From assembly GCA_932521035.1 (NCBI GenBank), contig OW051493.1, positions 3,720,001 to 3,784,000 on the forward strand: DNA of 64,000 nt. Reading direction: 5' to 3'. The notes beneath the pieces are model-generated. The model did not search any database. It was given only the letters and a program-made list of their open reading frames with translations, and was not told where the DNA came from. Position numbers and translations under genes: made by a program. Positions 44,585 to 56,588 of this stretch are shown here, in pieces. Within the stretch, counting starts at the first letter, position 1, and the number at the start of each line of letters is the position of its first letter. This DNA is from Oscheius dolichura (taxonomy: Eukaryota; Nematoda; Chromadorea; Rhabditida; Rhabditidae).

Positions 44585-47500
44585 ATGTTCGGAAATTTTT
44601 TCAATAAGTTATCTGGCGAACAACAACAAAACGCCAACCAGAGTGGAGAAAATCCACCAATTCATACTACGACAAATACGACGACAACTACCGCCACAGG
44701 GGAGACTACCCAACAAACACAACAAGGTAAGGGAGGAAGACAGAGGGAGACACGTGGAGACTATTGCACTTTTGAACTTGTTGTGAATGGGAGAGGGACG
44801 CCGGGGAGCGAGAAAACAACCCGAAAATGACTGGTCACAGCTGTTGGAAAGGGAAAAGGGAATCCCTCGAAGGGTCCAAGGGGATCAGAATGCCCGTTTT
44901 CTGAACGGGTGGATCCTATAGACTTTCTTGGCAAGTTGTCGATATAACATCTAAAAACCTCAAAAACTCTAATTGGTTTATAAGAAAATAGCTGAAGAAT
45001 ACAGAAAAATGGGTCCTCCCTCAACGGCTCATTTTGCCCTCCTTGAAAAATGACTCCTTACAGAGATCGCTAGATATTCAGCAGAAAATGCCGCTGTTTA
45101 TGTCAACCTCCGTGTTGACTATTTTTAGCTCGGTCCGATCTTTTGACCCTTCCAAATTATTGTGGATTTTTTTAGATCCCTGACAGTTCCTATAACTGTT
45201 TTTTCAGCTTGTTTCACCGATATTTCGGTCCATGTGCACTGAAATATGGTATATTTTGACCTCCGTTCCACAGTCCTTGATTTTTTGCCCTTACAGTAAA
45301 TGACGTCATCTAGCAAAGTGACGTAGTAAACAACGTATTAGGGGAGGTCTACCTCCCTGTCTAGATACCCAAATATAGGGAATTCCAAAGAAACAGTTGT
45401 TTTTAGGAGGAGATTTCTTCTCGGGTCTGTTGAATGCCGCCCAGGAAGTGACAAAGGCCTTCGGGGACAGGGAAACAAAGACCTTGGGGAAGACCGAGCC
45501 AGGAACTACCACAGTTGGCGGAGCTACAGTTGGTTAGTTGGCTGCCTTCCTCTGGATGTAGTCTCCTCTTTACAGTTGAGAGCACAACTACCTCTGGTCC
45601 TGGAGCCGCCCAACTGACCAAGGAACAGATCGAGAGCATCGCTTCGGGAATCACTGGACTCGGTGGGTTACTGTAGAATTTCTATTTTAACCATTCTCGT
45701 TTAGTGGGAAAGGCTGTCAGTGCCGTCACTCACCGAGGAGATGCCGTGGAGGAGCAGATCACCGCTGTTGACTCCAAGGGAGGAAAGGTCCAGATCTCCA
45801 GTGTCACTGATGGAAATGTCGCCGCCACTACTGTTGCCTCCACAAAGGGTTTGCTTCCTTTCTCTTTTCTTTCACCTCTGAAATTGCAGAAACAATGTTG
45901 CCCACTGGACCAGCGCGTGGAAGTGTGATTGTGGGCGAGAAGATCGAGGCTCTTCCCGGAGCCGCCGTCACCAAAACCACTGTTGTGGCTCAAAAGGAGG
46001 ATTTCTCTATGAGCAAGCCGGTCTACGATGACATTGAGGGAGAAAGTATGTTTATCTGTTCACTTTATCTAGGGAAATATTTCAGTTGGACTCGTAAAGA
46101 CGAGCGGATATACCGCGGACAAGGCCGAAGCAACTAGTAAGTAGTTTTAGTACTAGAGTACTAGAGAAGCCACCTTGTGAACATTCCATTGTCTAGAAAG
46201 TCCTGTAGTCCTTTGTGAATAACCGAAATAAATGTGAACTTAACGGGGGCCGGCAGGCAATAATCATGTTTTCAGCTGAACAGACAGAGTCCATGCTGTC
46301 GAGCCTGGTGGACAGGACCAAGAACCTCACAATGCAGACAGCCGGCGCTTTGAGTCAAGGAGCTGGAATGGCTGTGGAGTCGGCCAAGATGGGCGCAAAC
46401 TCTGCCTACGAGGGAGCAGCCAACGCAGGAGCCTACGTCAGGGACACGGCCTCGTCTGCTGCTGGATCTATCAGGGAAGGAGCCTCAGCCGCTGGAGAGA
46501 AGACCCACGACCTGACAATCGGAGCTGCGGAGAAGGTCGGCGAGGGAGCCGGACTCTTGGCCAATGTCGCCTCTGGAGTAGCCGGAGCTGTTTCCGGAGT
46601 GAGCGGAGCAGTCTACGACAAAGCTGCCCACGCGATGGAGGCGACCAGGGACAACGCCTACAACGCAGCCGAAAGTGTCAAGAATAAGAGCTACGACCTG
46701 ACCACTGGAGCTGCTGAAAAGGTCGGAGAAGGAGCCGGACTCGTGGCCAACACTGTTTCGGGAGTCACTGGAGCCGTCTACAACACCACCGCGGCTGTGG
46801 CTGGAAAGGTTGGAGAAGGAGTCGGTTACGCTGCAGACACCGTCAAGGGCAGTGCCCAAGCAGTTGTCGACACCACCGCCTCTGCCGCCGGAGCAGTCAA
46901 AGGAGGAGTCGTTGCCACTGGAGAAAAGACCAACGAGCTGGCTAACGCTGGAGCAGAGAAGGTTGGAGAAGGAGCCGGATTCATCGTGAACACGGCCAGT
47001 GGAGTCGCTGGTGCTCTCATTGGAGGAGTTCAACAGGCCGCCGAGATGGTCAAAGGAGGAGTTGTAGCTACTGGAGAGAAGTCCCACCAATTGGCTACTG
47101 GAGCAGCTGAGAAGGTCGGCGAGGGAGCTGGATTCGTGTCTAACACCGTCACTGGAGTGACTGGAGCTGTCTATGACACCGCTGCCTCTGCTGCCGAGAA
47201 GGCCAGGGATCTCACTCTCTTTGGTGCCCACAAAGTCGGAGAGGGAGCTGGAGCCGTCGCCAACGCGTCAAACTTTGCCTTCGAGGGAGCCGTTTCTGCC
47301 GCCCAAACTGCCAGAGACAAGACCTACGGAGCTGCTGAAACTGTCAGAGACACTACTCTCGCCGCTGGTGAGAAGACCAAGGACTTGACCCTGGCCGGAG
47401 CTGAGAAACTCGGAGAGGGAGCTGGATTCGTGGCCAACACCGTGACCGGAGTCGCTGGAGCCGTTTATGACCAGACTGCCCATGTTGCCGAGAAGGCCAA

Positions 47501-49310
47501 GGAAGGAGTCGTCTTTGCTGGAGAGAAGACCCACGAGCTGGCCAAGACTGGAGCCGAGAAGGTTGGCGAAGGAGCAGGAATGGCTGTGAACACCGCCAGC
47601 GGAGTTGCCAGCACGGCCTATGACCTCACTGCTTCTGCTGCCCAAAAGACAAGAGAAACTGCCAATTCTGCCTACGAAGGAGCCGCCAACACCGCCGAAG
47701 CAACCAAGGAACGAACTCTGAGAGCTGCGGAAAGTATCAAGGAGGGAGTAGCTGCTACTGGCAAGAAGACGCACGAACTGGCCAAGACTGGAGCAGAGAA
47801 GGTTGGACAAGGAGCCGGACTACTGGTCAACACCACCACCGGAGTCGCCGGAGCAGTTTATGATCAGACCGCCAACGTTGCCGAGAGAGCCAAGGAGGGA
47901 GCTATCTTTGCTGGAGAGAAGACCCATGAGCTGGCGAAGACTGGAGCCGAGAAGCTCGGAGAGGGAGCTGGATTCGCCGTGAACACTGCCAGCGGAGTTG
48001 TCGGAGTTGTTTATGAGAAGACTGCTGCTGGAGCCGAGATGGCCAAGAACGCCGCTGCCGTAACCGCCGAGAAGGCCCAAGAAGGAGCTAGTGCTGCTTT
48101 GGAAGGAGCCAGAGGTCTTGGAGAAGCTGTCAAGGACAACGCCTACGCTGCGGGACACACTGTGGCCGATACTGCCTCCTCTGTCGCGGAGACCGCCAGG
48201 GAGAAGGCCGCCGTTCTCCGAGATATGGGCAAGGAGGGAGCTGAAGCTGCTGTCAACACTGCCCAGAGTGTCGGAGAATCCGTCAGAGACAACACTGTTG
48301 CCGCTTATTCTACAGTCAAGGAGCACGCTTCCAGCGCCGTCGAGAAGGCCAAGGAGAGCACAGAAGTTGTCAAGGAGAAAGCCTCCTCCACCTTAGAGTC
48401 TGCCAAGCGAGCTCCTGCTAACAATGACTACGAATCTCCCGACCTCCTTGTTGGAGGAAGAACAAATGAGGGAGCCACTCTGATCAGCGGTGTCACTACC
48501 GAGAGAACTACCGTCGCCCCTGTTTCTACTCCCGCGGTAATCGAGATGAAGACTGTGGAGATTGTCCCCGTCAAGAGGGAGATCACAGTAATTGCCGGAG
48601 TAGTCAACACCGAGGATCAGGCTCCTCCAACCGTAGACCTGACCAAGTTTGGTGTTGAGAGAAGGGAGAGAACCACCAGCGGAGAGGCCAGGACTACCAG
48701 CCCGTCTGCTGTAGACACCATGAAAGAAGGAGCTGCCGTGGCCATGGAGAAGACAAAGGAAGGAGCCGCAGTCGCTATGGAGAAGGCCAAAGAGGGAGCT
48801 GAGGCTGTCTATGCCGGGGCAGTTGGACTCGGAGAGACTATCAAGGAGAAGGCCGGACCCGCTCTAGAATCTGCCAAGGACACCGCCTATTCTGCTGGAC
48901 AGACAATGGCCGACACCGCTTACTCTGCTGCGGAGACCGTGAAGGAGGGAGCCGGCAATCTCTACCAAGGATTGAAGGAGACTGGCGCCAAGATCCAGGA
49001 GAAGTCGGAGCAGACCCTAGAAGGAGCCCTCAACCAGGCTGAGGATCTCGGAGGAGCTGTTAGTTCCACTGGAGTACGGGATGTTGTTCCTCGATCCCCG
49101 ATGACTGTCGCTCAACCCACCGAGCTGCACAAATCGTTTGCTGCCGCCGTCAAGGAGGGCCACCACGAGGAGGTGTCAACTTCTCCCAAGGTGACCACCA
49201 CCGTGAAGGAGGAGATCATCGAAAGTGAGTCCTTGCCTCTTCCTGGATATAATGAGCCTTTCTTCAGCCAAGACAACGTTGCCCGGCCGCCATTCTACCC
49301 CAACGAGTGA
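44585..49310 (+). CDS. Giant LEA-like repeat protein
   Basis: Seven exons: a short N-terminal exon (MFGNFFNKLSGEQQQNANQS, then Thr-rich), an intron of about 680 nt, four small exons (FFSGLLNAAQEVTKAFGD, then polar segments with AVSAVTHRGDAVEEQ), a short linker exon, and one 3.0-kb exon (46275-49310). The large exon is built of about ten imperfect repeats around the core A-E-K-V-G-E-G-A-G-x-x-x-N-T, separated by Ala/Lys/Glu helices (GEKTHELAKTGAEK, YDQTA). This hydrophilic Ala/Gly/Lys/Glu repeat style matches group 3 (LEA_4) proteins, which protect cells and membranes during desiccation. There is no signal peptide and the total is about 1,250 residues. A GTGAGT inside the last exon at about 49226 may give an alternative C-terminus. 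Confidence 0.75.
44725..45405 (+). other. First intron of the LEA-like gene
   Basis: It begins GTAAGG after the Thr/Gln-rich exon and ends TTTTTAG before GAGGAGATTTC. No internal exon is seen. At about 680 nt it is 15 times the usual intron length here and could hold regulatory elements. Confidence 0.5.
46275..48420 (+). repeat. Coding repeat array of about ten LEA-like units
   Basis: Copies of a unit of roughly 35-60 codons carry the core EKVGEGAG with variants EKLGEGAG, GKVGEGVG, HKVGEGAG and EKVGQGAG, followed by an NTxxGVxGAVYD-like segment. The units are diverged at the DNA level, so the array is not very recent. Two neighbouring units near 47400-47570 and 47870-47960 are the most alike. 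Confidence 0.8.
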
Positions 49311-49452
49311 GTGATATTGTAATTGTTCGTAGTCGTAGAGACGCATCGCACACCCCTTGCTTTAAGCACGAAATAAACGTTTCCATATCGTTATTTTTGT
49401 GTTTTCCCTATTGAAAAAGATTGTCAATATAGAAGACATCACATTGCCCGGA

Positions 49453-50588
49453 ATGACCGAACTTCTTGCCACTGAACGAGAAACCACCCCCAAATCGACG
49501 GCCGACTACATTGACTTCGACCAATCCGCTGCGAATGACGCCCATGCCGCTGAAGACAAATGGCTCGATGAGGTTAGTTCAAAGAGATTTGATCAGAGGG
49601 ATCCCCTGCCTTGTTTTCGCCCCTCAAATACAGGTAATCTTAAAGGGAGGAGCGAGCACCGGCTTGGCCGACAGCCTCGGAGGCCCAGTTGCCCACGAAG
49701 CCTCGTTCAACATGAGAGGAACTGGCAGAGAACAGTCCATCGACAACAGAACATTCATCAAACAGCCAAGAGATTTTGAGGCTGATTCAATGTGGTTCAA
49801 TAAGGTAGGAGATCCACATTTTCACAAATTACGTCTTACTGTAGGGTGAAGCTAGCAGTAATTTGTCCAAGAACATTGGAGGAAAGTCGAAGCTGTCAGA
49901 GAAGCCCCTGCATTTTGCCGGACAAGCCACCGTCAATGTGGCCGGTGTGCCAGAGGAACACCGAGTTGGAGCCATCTTCGGAGCTGCTCGCGGTGTGGAA
50001 CGCGCTCTTCACGGTGACGAGTCGCCCCGGGTGGAAGTCATCAAGGATGGAAGCGGTACCGTTGTGAAAGGAGTCATCCGCCATGACAAGGACAGGGCCC
50101 GACGGTCCAGAAGCCCGTCTCCCAGCAAGAGTAAAATCCTCGATATGGAGAAGGAGGAAAAGACCAAGGATGGAAAGTCGCCACGAGAGGAGGACATCAA
50201 GTTCCCCTTGATGAAGAGCGACGAGATCGACTTCGAGAAGGAACTGAATGGAGGACGAGCCAGAAATGGTGAGACTAAGGGGTGACGGTTATAATGAAGG
50301 GACTATTTAGACAGTATGCTGTCCGACACGTCCTTCACAGACAGCGAATATCTCCGTGACCGAGCAAGTAAGCCGCGGAGACAAGGGGATTACCAAGACA
50401 ACTGTTTAGATTCGACCAAATCCCGCGATCTCCTTCTCTCTCCCCAAAAGAAGGGACTGAAAGGCTTTGATGCCGACTTCGACGAAGGAATCACGGAAGA
50501 ATCTCATGTTCCCTTCGAAGACCAGTCAACTAAAAAGCCATTCCACGAATACGCCGTTCCCCGACGACCGAGCAATCGCAACAACTAA
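49453..50588 (+). CDS. Uncharacterised hydrophilic protein, likely co-transcribed with the LEA-like gene
   Basis: The Met at 49453 (MTELLATERETTPKSTADYI) is about 140 bp after the LEA-like stop and 80 bp after its AATAAA, so an operon is likely. Four in-phase exons follow. Exon 2 contains GPVAHEASFNMRGTGREQSI. Exon 3 contains PLHFAGQATVNVAGVPEEHR and GAARGVERALHGDE, then a charged Arg/Ser segment (RARRSRSPSPSKSK). The last exon is acidic and ends PRRPSNRNN. The product is about 330 residues, with no signal peptide, membrane helix or Cys-rich domain. No family is recognised. Its position suggests a role linked to the LEA-like protein. Confidence 0.65.
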
Positions 50589-51479
50589 ATAGAAAACGAG
50601 CCAGTCCATACATTGTACATATGTAATTATTGTTGTCTGTTTTGTAATAAAGGGACCATGGGAATCGATGTTCAACTCCAAAGAAAAACAAAAGAAGCTC
50701 AGACAGTATGAGTACATAGAAAACCATGTGTATGTCTTTTCTTGACATGAAATATCGTCACCGCTAGTGTGGAGATTGAACCCGGGTTGTTCGAATGGCG
50801 CGGGGGCGCTTTGCCACTGCGCCATGTTGACAACACTGATGGTTACTCGGACCTCTTACCAGAAGACCAATGGTTTGAAGATTTGTAACCATTTCTTTTC
50901 CAGTTCATATAACACTGCTATTATTTGGAATATGAATGCATGTGATACGAATTGGATGAGATAGAGGCTGCTACCTGCCAACCGTACCATGCTAGCGAGT
51001 CACGTGTATTCGTTTCAGTTTGAGAAGGCTCACTGCTACCATGTGATGGGAATGATCTCAGGAAGCGTTGCCAATGGGATAATCCGGCCTGCGTCTCTGG
51101 CATGTGGCCCCCTCCCTCGCACTCGCTCAAGGAATCCCCGGCGGTTTATTGCACCCAGGACACCTGGACTTTCTATGTTCTTTGTCCTATTACTGGTCTT
51201 TCTGGGCTGCTTCTCCAAGGCGCTTCCTTTTCTTATCTCGTTTATTAATTTACCCACTTTGTTATCATTCACGGCGGCCGAAAATGACTTTCTCCCTTTA
51301 CTGGAACGGTTTTCGAGACTACAAGGACCGTGGCCCTTGCCTACTCCCATTTCTCATTGACTTGTCGTCATCTTCCACAAATAACCGCTGTCTATTTTTC
51401 CCCATTCCCAGTTTTCTGATCCAATCAATCTGATCACACACTCATTGTTTTCCTTCTGAATCAGTGAGTTTTTAGTGGA
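50589..51479. other. Intergenic region with a tRNA-like sequence
   Basis: Apart from the tRNA-like element at 50762-50835 there is no supported feature. Overlapping open frames on both strands around 51000-51430 have no splice support. Confidence 0.45.
50762..50835 (-). pseudogene. tRNA-like sequence, degenerate
   Basis: The minus strand contains an A-box-like TGGCGCAGTGGC with a GCGC/GCGC D-stem, and a B-box-like GGGTTCAATCTCC 45 bases later. The T-stem has mismatches and the acceptor and anticodon arms do not pair well. It is a tRNA pseudogene or a tRNA-derived SINE head, not a working tRNA. Confidence 0.4.
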
Positions 51480-53069
51480 ATGACAGTGGAAAACAACAAC
51501 ATTCTCGACACATCAGTAACATGGGAAGATCTTCAACAAAAATGTTTTGAGTTGTTTGGACCAGCCGCTCGATTCGGACCAAATAAGCGGGTTCAAAATA
51601 TCGCCGAAGGAAAGGTTGGCCACCCTCCTCCGGGGGACTGACAGGTTTAGGGAAATGTGGCCAGAGTCTGTCTAATTCAACCGGATTGGGAAGATTTGAA
51701 GCCGGCCAAATTCCTTCTAAAGGTTGGTCTCTTCAATGTTCTCTAAAGGAAAAGCGTTGGCAGATTGGTATCATCTCCCAGGAACCAGACGGGTCGGGAG
51801 AAAGCGACTACGCCCCGACACAGCGGAAGGTAAGACTGTCTGGGGAAACGAGAGAAGAGAACTTCAGCTACACAATGTCGAATGTACGGCGTACAGTATC
51901 CTTAGAAAGTATAGACACGAAGATATCCCTATCCCTAAGGTGATTCCCTCTTTTGATTCAAATATTCTCCCTCTTCAGATCTACGGGTTAGTTCCCTTTT
52001 CGGAGGAGAATACAGAAAAGGGCTACATTATAATGGAATGCATTGAAGGCGCTAAAATAAAATATATTTATGAGAATCTAAGAGTCGACGAGGTCAAACA
52101 GGTACCTCTTTAATTCTCCCATATAAAGGAGCAATTCCAGGTACTTCGAAGTATCGCGGCACTTCAAGCTGTCTCACTAAAATTCACTCCAGAGGAGAGG
52201 GGCGTTCTCTCGTTTAATCCACTTTATGAAATTTTTGCTCAAATGAATACACCAAATGTGAGTTGGAATCTGTTCGAGAACGGCGATTTCAGACGGGAAA
52301 ATCAAAGGCTACGACATCAACGGGTAATATTGTGGCAAAATTTGTAGAAGGAACATATCTCGAGCAGCGGATGAGGGAATATTTCAAAATTCTTCCAGAA
52401 ATCTATAATATTGACTGGATGTACAAGGCGATGAAGGAAGATCTCGGTAGTGGGTCAGATGGGTGAAAGAAAGTACCCTCTTTCAGGTATTAGCCCTGTT
52501 CTTGTGCATGGCGACGCCTGGTCCAATAATTTCCTGTGGAGGGAAGAAGGTGGTCGCCTCCATCTGGAGACCGTCTTTGACTTCCAGGTAGCATCCTCTC
52601 CCTCTATTCTAACCCCCTTTAGACAGCCTATCTGGGGCTGCCAGGTGGCGACGTGATGCGGGTTATTGCTTCTTTTCTCTCTGGGAAAGACCAAAAAGAA
52701 CACGGGGATGAGCTCGTTCAATACTTCTACGAGACATTCTTGCAATATATCGGGACTGCTCCTCCTCCGTATACTCTGGAACAGGTAGGAAGGAAGGAGA
52801 GCAGAGTGGGGGATCTGTTTCAGCTGCGAGAGAATATCAAGCGGTACTATCCACTGGTTCGGCTCCTCTTCGCAATTCCCCAAAGCTATGACCAGAATAA
52901 GGCGAATTTCGACGAGGAGACGGAACAAAAGGTTGGGTTTATTACGAGGAAGCAAGACGATTTTCAGCTGAAAGAACTGCTCCTGGAGAAGATGGAACAT
53001 ATCCTCAACGAAATACTTGCCTGTAATGAGAGGAATCGAAAATTGAAAGAAGGAAAAGACACCAAGTGA
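51480..53069 (+). CDS. CHK/DUF1679 kinase-like protein
   Basis: Ten or so exons with introns of 36-42 nt start at MTVENNNILDTSVTWEDLQQ. Conserved parts include VARVCLIQPDW, LHNVECTAYSILRKY, KGYIIMECIEGA and the catalytic-loop equivalent VLVHGDAWSNNFLW, followed by VFDFQ for the metal-binding Asp. The C-terminal part is helical (YYPLVRLLFAIPQS). The HGDxWxxN...DFQ pair marks the CHK (ecdysteroid/choline-kinase-like) superfamily. The nematode-expanded DUF1679 branch is thought to phosphorylate small molecules in xenobiotic handling. Both catalytic motifs are intact, so it should be active. It is convergent with the F-box gene, with 92 bp between the stops. Confidence 0.82.
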
Positions 53070-53161
53070 ATTATTTACATGTAAACAAAAGAAAAGAAAA
53101 GCGATTGTTCTATGCATAAAGGGAAAATGTACAAGGAAGATAACATAGGGGACAGACACTT

Positions 53162-54013
53162 TCAATAGGTAGTGAGATGGCCGCCCATCGGAGTCCACTC
53201 CTCGTCGATGTGGTTCCGGAGAATGACCTGGGCGGTGGGTCTCTGGGGATGGGTGATGAGGGCAGCTCGCTTGACTTGGAAATGGACCAGACAGCTACAG
53301 GTATTGCAGCGGAGGGCGATGTCTTCCAACTGAAAGGGCGACCCCGTGCCGTGAGATGATGTAATCCGTACCTCGAGGAACACGTCGTGTTCGAAGAAAG
53401 CAGCCCCAAGGTTCACGCTGGTCTCCATCCGGACCACACGAAGAGTCTGAACAGGAAAATTCAAATAAAGAGATCAAATATGGATCACCTTGAGTAGGGC
53501 AGCCAGCGTGTCCGGTTGGCATTCCGGTCTTTCCAGGATTGTCATTTTCTTAGCAGAGACTTTTCCCTTGACGAAGGAGTCAATCAGTTTCACACAGAGT
53601 TCTTCCGTCAGGATATTCTGTAAAATGTTATGTCCTATTCTATGAGGCGACCAACCTTGATGGTGAAGTTAGCAGCGAAGATTCTGGCAGGGCTGGAGAG
53701 AGCAGTGTCCAGAGGGACGGTGGCCGTTCCGATGAGAACTTCCTCCTTATCCTGAAAGATTTCTCGTTACTCTCTTATTTAAAAAGTACCTGGGAAATTA
53801 CGATCTCGTTCACATGAAAGCGCAGCTTGAACTTTCTGCTATAACACAATTCATAGGAAAGGCGACTACAGCGGGAAAGACGGCAGAATTCTTGGAAAGT
53901 CAACTGGAAGAGACTCGTATAAGGGAAAGGAAAGGCGACACCTTCTTGATGACCGGCAACTGCAGGTCGTAGGGAAGAGAGAAGAGGTCTATCTCGTGGC
54001 GGGCCATAGACAT
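53162..54013 (-). CDS. F-box protein
   Basis: Six in-phase exons start at MSMARHEIDLFSLPYDLQLP. The N-terminus (LFSLPYDLQLPVIKKLTFQE, then FCRLSRCSR) fits the F-box: a Leu-Pro opening, a hydrophobic helix and the L-S-x-x-S end. That motif would bind Skp1 in an SCF ubiquitin ligase. The remaining 200 residues are beta-rich (VNEIVISQ, LIGTATVPLDTALSS, VVRMETSVNLGAAFFE) and end HLTTY. They resemble the target-binding halves of nematode FTH/FBXA proteins, a rapidly diversifying group, but the substrate is unknown. Confidence 0.65.
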
Positions 54014-55067
54014 CGAATGGCACGAATTGGCGGGCACCCCGGCTTCCGCGTGGCTTACATCATCCTATGAAACCATCACACAGCTGACCCCTTTCTTTAT
54101 TAGTTGAAGGGAACTTACGGATAGTCAGGGGGAATTAACAGACTGGAAGGGAATTGCACACGAGTGGATAAACGGGGTATTCTACAAGGGTGTGTTTTGT
54201 CAGCTGCCTCACCTTCTACGTGGGTCTTCTTGGGCTTTTACACTTTCGACCGAGATGTATGCGGAGGATTGATGGCACCTCTTCGGTTATAAAGTCAAAC
54301 GAAGCGTAAAGTCAACCTTTTTCAAGAAAAGTTTGTAGCAGGCCATGTGAATTCCCACCTAAACTTTACCCTCCCGTTCTTGACGTCTGATTCATGAGAA
54401 ACGGCCTTTCCACTGGGACTTTCCCCATCACTTTTCAACCTTTTCTCTAGTTAGGAGATCACTTTGTTGTTCAATTTGCAGAAAAGGGGAGCTTCGTCAA
54501 TCCGTCGGTCATTGACCGGGTAAACCTCAATTCCCCAATGAAATTACCGCGAGGTGCCTGTTGTCCGTACCCTGGCCGTACTTCTCCGAGGGTTGTGTTT
54601 TATTCCTAAACATGTCCCTCCATCTTTTCGCTCCATTTCTGTCATACTTTTTCACCTATCGCCTTTTCACACTCCCTCATTTCTTTTCAGAATAGTTAAC
54701 AGATATAATGGGTCGGTTAGCCCGGGTCACTGAGCCATCCTTTTTAGACCTTCTCTTTTTTCACGGTCAAGATTATTCTCAGATCTGTTTCTAATTTTGC
54801 AATGTCTCTCCTCCTTTCCTCAAATACCCGTATCTTACTCTACTTGAAGAATATAATGAGAACCAAAGAAATGTTTAGACCGTTTCTAATTGGAATAATA
54901 TGTTACCTTTCCCTCCGATGAGCTCCATTAGAGTGCTTGTTTCCGTTATTGCGGCTCGCTTTTCTTTGACTTTTCAGAATCTTTCTCTCAGTACGTGAGA
55001 ACTCCACTCCCTATCCCACCCTCAACTTTCCCATCAGCCACTTCCACACACTCAAACCTTACAGGCC
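54014..55067. other. Divergent intergenic region
   Basis: No supported exon lies between the F-box gene and the chemoreceptor start. It probably carries both promoters. Confidence 0.5.
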
Positions 55068-56464
55068 ATGGCCGAGACCGTCCTGTACCTCGTCTTCTGT
55101 GGGATGAGTTGTGTTTTCTGGCCGATCTACCTCGTCATCCTCCTCTGTATCATCTACGACCGGACAAAGAGCAGCCGCTTCTCGACCCCCTTCTACAATC
55201 TGCTCATATCACTGGTATCTTTTCTCCTCTTTTTAACCCAGATCGTTTTCTAGGGAATAGGCGACCTTCTGGCTATGCTGAGCTTCCTTTACATGCGACT
55301 GATCAGGAATCAATATCCGGAACAATTCTGGGAACATCGACAGGCATACTGGTACCAGGCTCCATGTCTCTCGCCGTAACAGCCACCACTTCAGGGCTGC
55401 TCCCTTCGGCTATAATCACATCTACTACTGGTTGTTTGTCAGATGTTTTGGTGCTGCTCTAATATCATTCCAACGATACGTGACCGTTTGCCAGAGCACC
55501 ACCAAATTATGCAAGGTCTGGCGGATTGTACTTCCAGTTTCCATGAGACGGGGATTCAGATAATGCACGGGCTGAGCTTCTGGCAAATATTTCTCATCCA
55601 TTGGATTCCTCCGACGGCCTACAGTATCCCCATTATCACGAATACCAATATCACATATGACAGTCCGGCCACTTTCAATACTATGGTCGATCCGGAAGAC
55701 ATGAAGGTACTGTATCAGGCTTTTCAAAAAATCAGGGGATTACAGTACGCGACCTATTCGGGAGATGCCTTCTGTCTGGTGACATTCATCATCTGTGTCA
55801 CCTCTTACTTCCTCGTCCTCCGACTGTTTCGAACTGCCAACATGAACAGGTACGGCGTATAATTCAGTAGGTATCATCGGATAACTGGTCATGGGGAGGC
55901 AATGAGTCAAGTGGATGGGAAAGAATAAAAGTCTGGGATAGGTCGGGTGACGGAAATGATCTTTGTCGTTTCCGATTACTAGAGAAGAGCAAAAAGAAAC
56001 GCTGTGATTTCATAATTGGGCGGTACAAAAAGGAACAACGGCCTTTCCAGGAGTCTCCGAAAGGAGCTGCGGATAACGATCCAAGTGGCTGGCCCCGTGC
56101 TGGCCCTGACGTGTGCCTTTGTCTACTACCTGTTCCAGTTGATCTTTGCCACTCTTAACAAGGTATTTCCCCGTTGTTTACCTTACCCCCGAACAATCCA
56201 AGTTTCCAGTCAGAGCTTATTTTCTTCATGCGAAATATTAACCCGCTTATTACTGGTTTCATGAGCTATATTAATCCGGTCACCTACCTCGTCTTCAGCG
56301 AGGAATTGAGAAAACTTATCTGGAACACGTTCGTCTGTAAGAAGTACCAGCTCGAAGTAGGTGTCCCTTTTGACCCGATCACTTTCTTTTCAGCACAGCA
56401 CTTCGAGAGTCCTGACGATAAGTCGAGTCACCTCCGGCAATCCTCCGTGATCCACCACAAATAA
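55068..56464 (+). CDS. Serpentine chemoreceptor (Srv-like GPCR)
   Basis: The start is MAETVLYLVFCGMSCVFWPI, with TM1 at once. TM2 is GIGDLLAMLSFLY. TM3 is YYWLFVRCFGAALISFQRYV, where SFQRYV replaces the DRY box as in nematode class V receptors. TM4 is WQIFLIHWIPPTAYSI. An extracellular loop with N-glycosylation sites follows, then TM5 CLVTFIICVTSYFLVLRLF, TM6 VAGPVLALTCAFVYYLFQLI and TM7 LITGFMSYINPVTYLVFSEE. The tail ends SSVIHHK. Introns are about 40 nt except one of about 200 nt before TM6. The expected site is the cilium of a sensory neuron; the ligand is unknown. Confidence 0.78.
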
Positions 56465-56588
56465 ATATTTTCCTTTTCCTAAAAACTGGTCTAATTATTC
56501 TGCCAAAAAAGAACAAATCGGGCGGGTTGACGCGTAATCCGACAATAACGAACGGTACTCTCTTCGACCTCTCGGCTGCCTTTTAAAT

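Noticed and set aside
46485..47810. Long minus-strand open frames (248 and 180 codons) opposite the LEA-like exon
   Set aside because: They are Ser/Gly-rich antisense shadows created by the repeat and codon bias of the plus-strand gene. They have no introns or start context.
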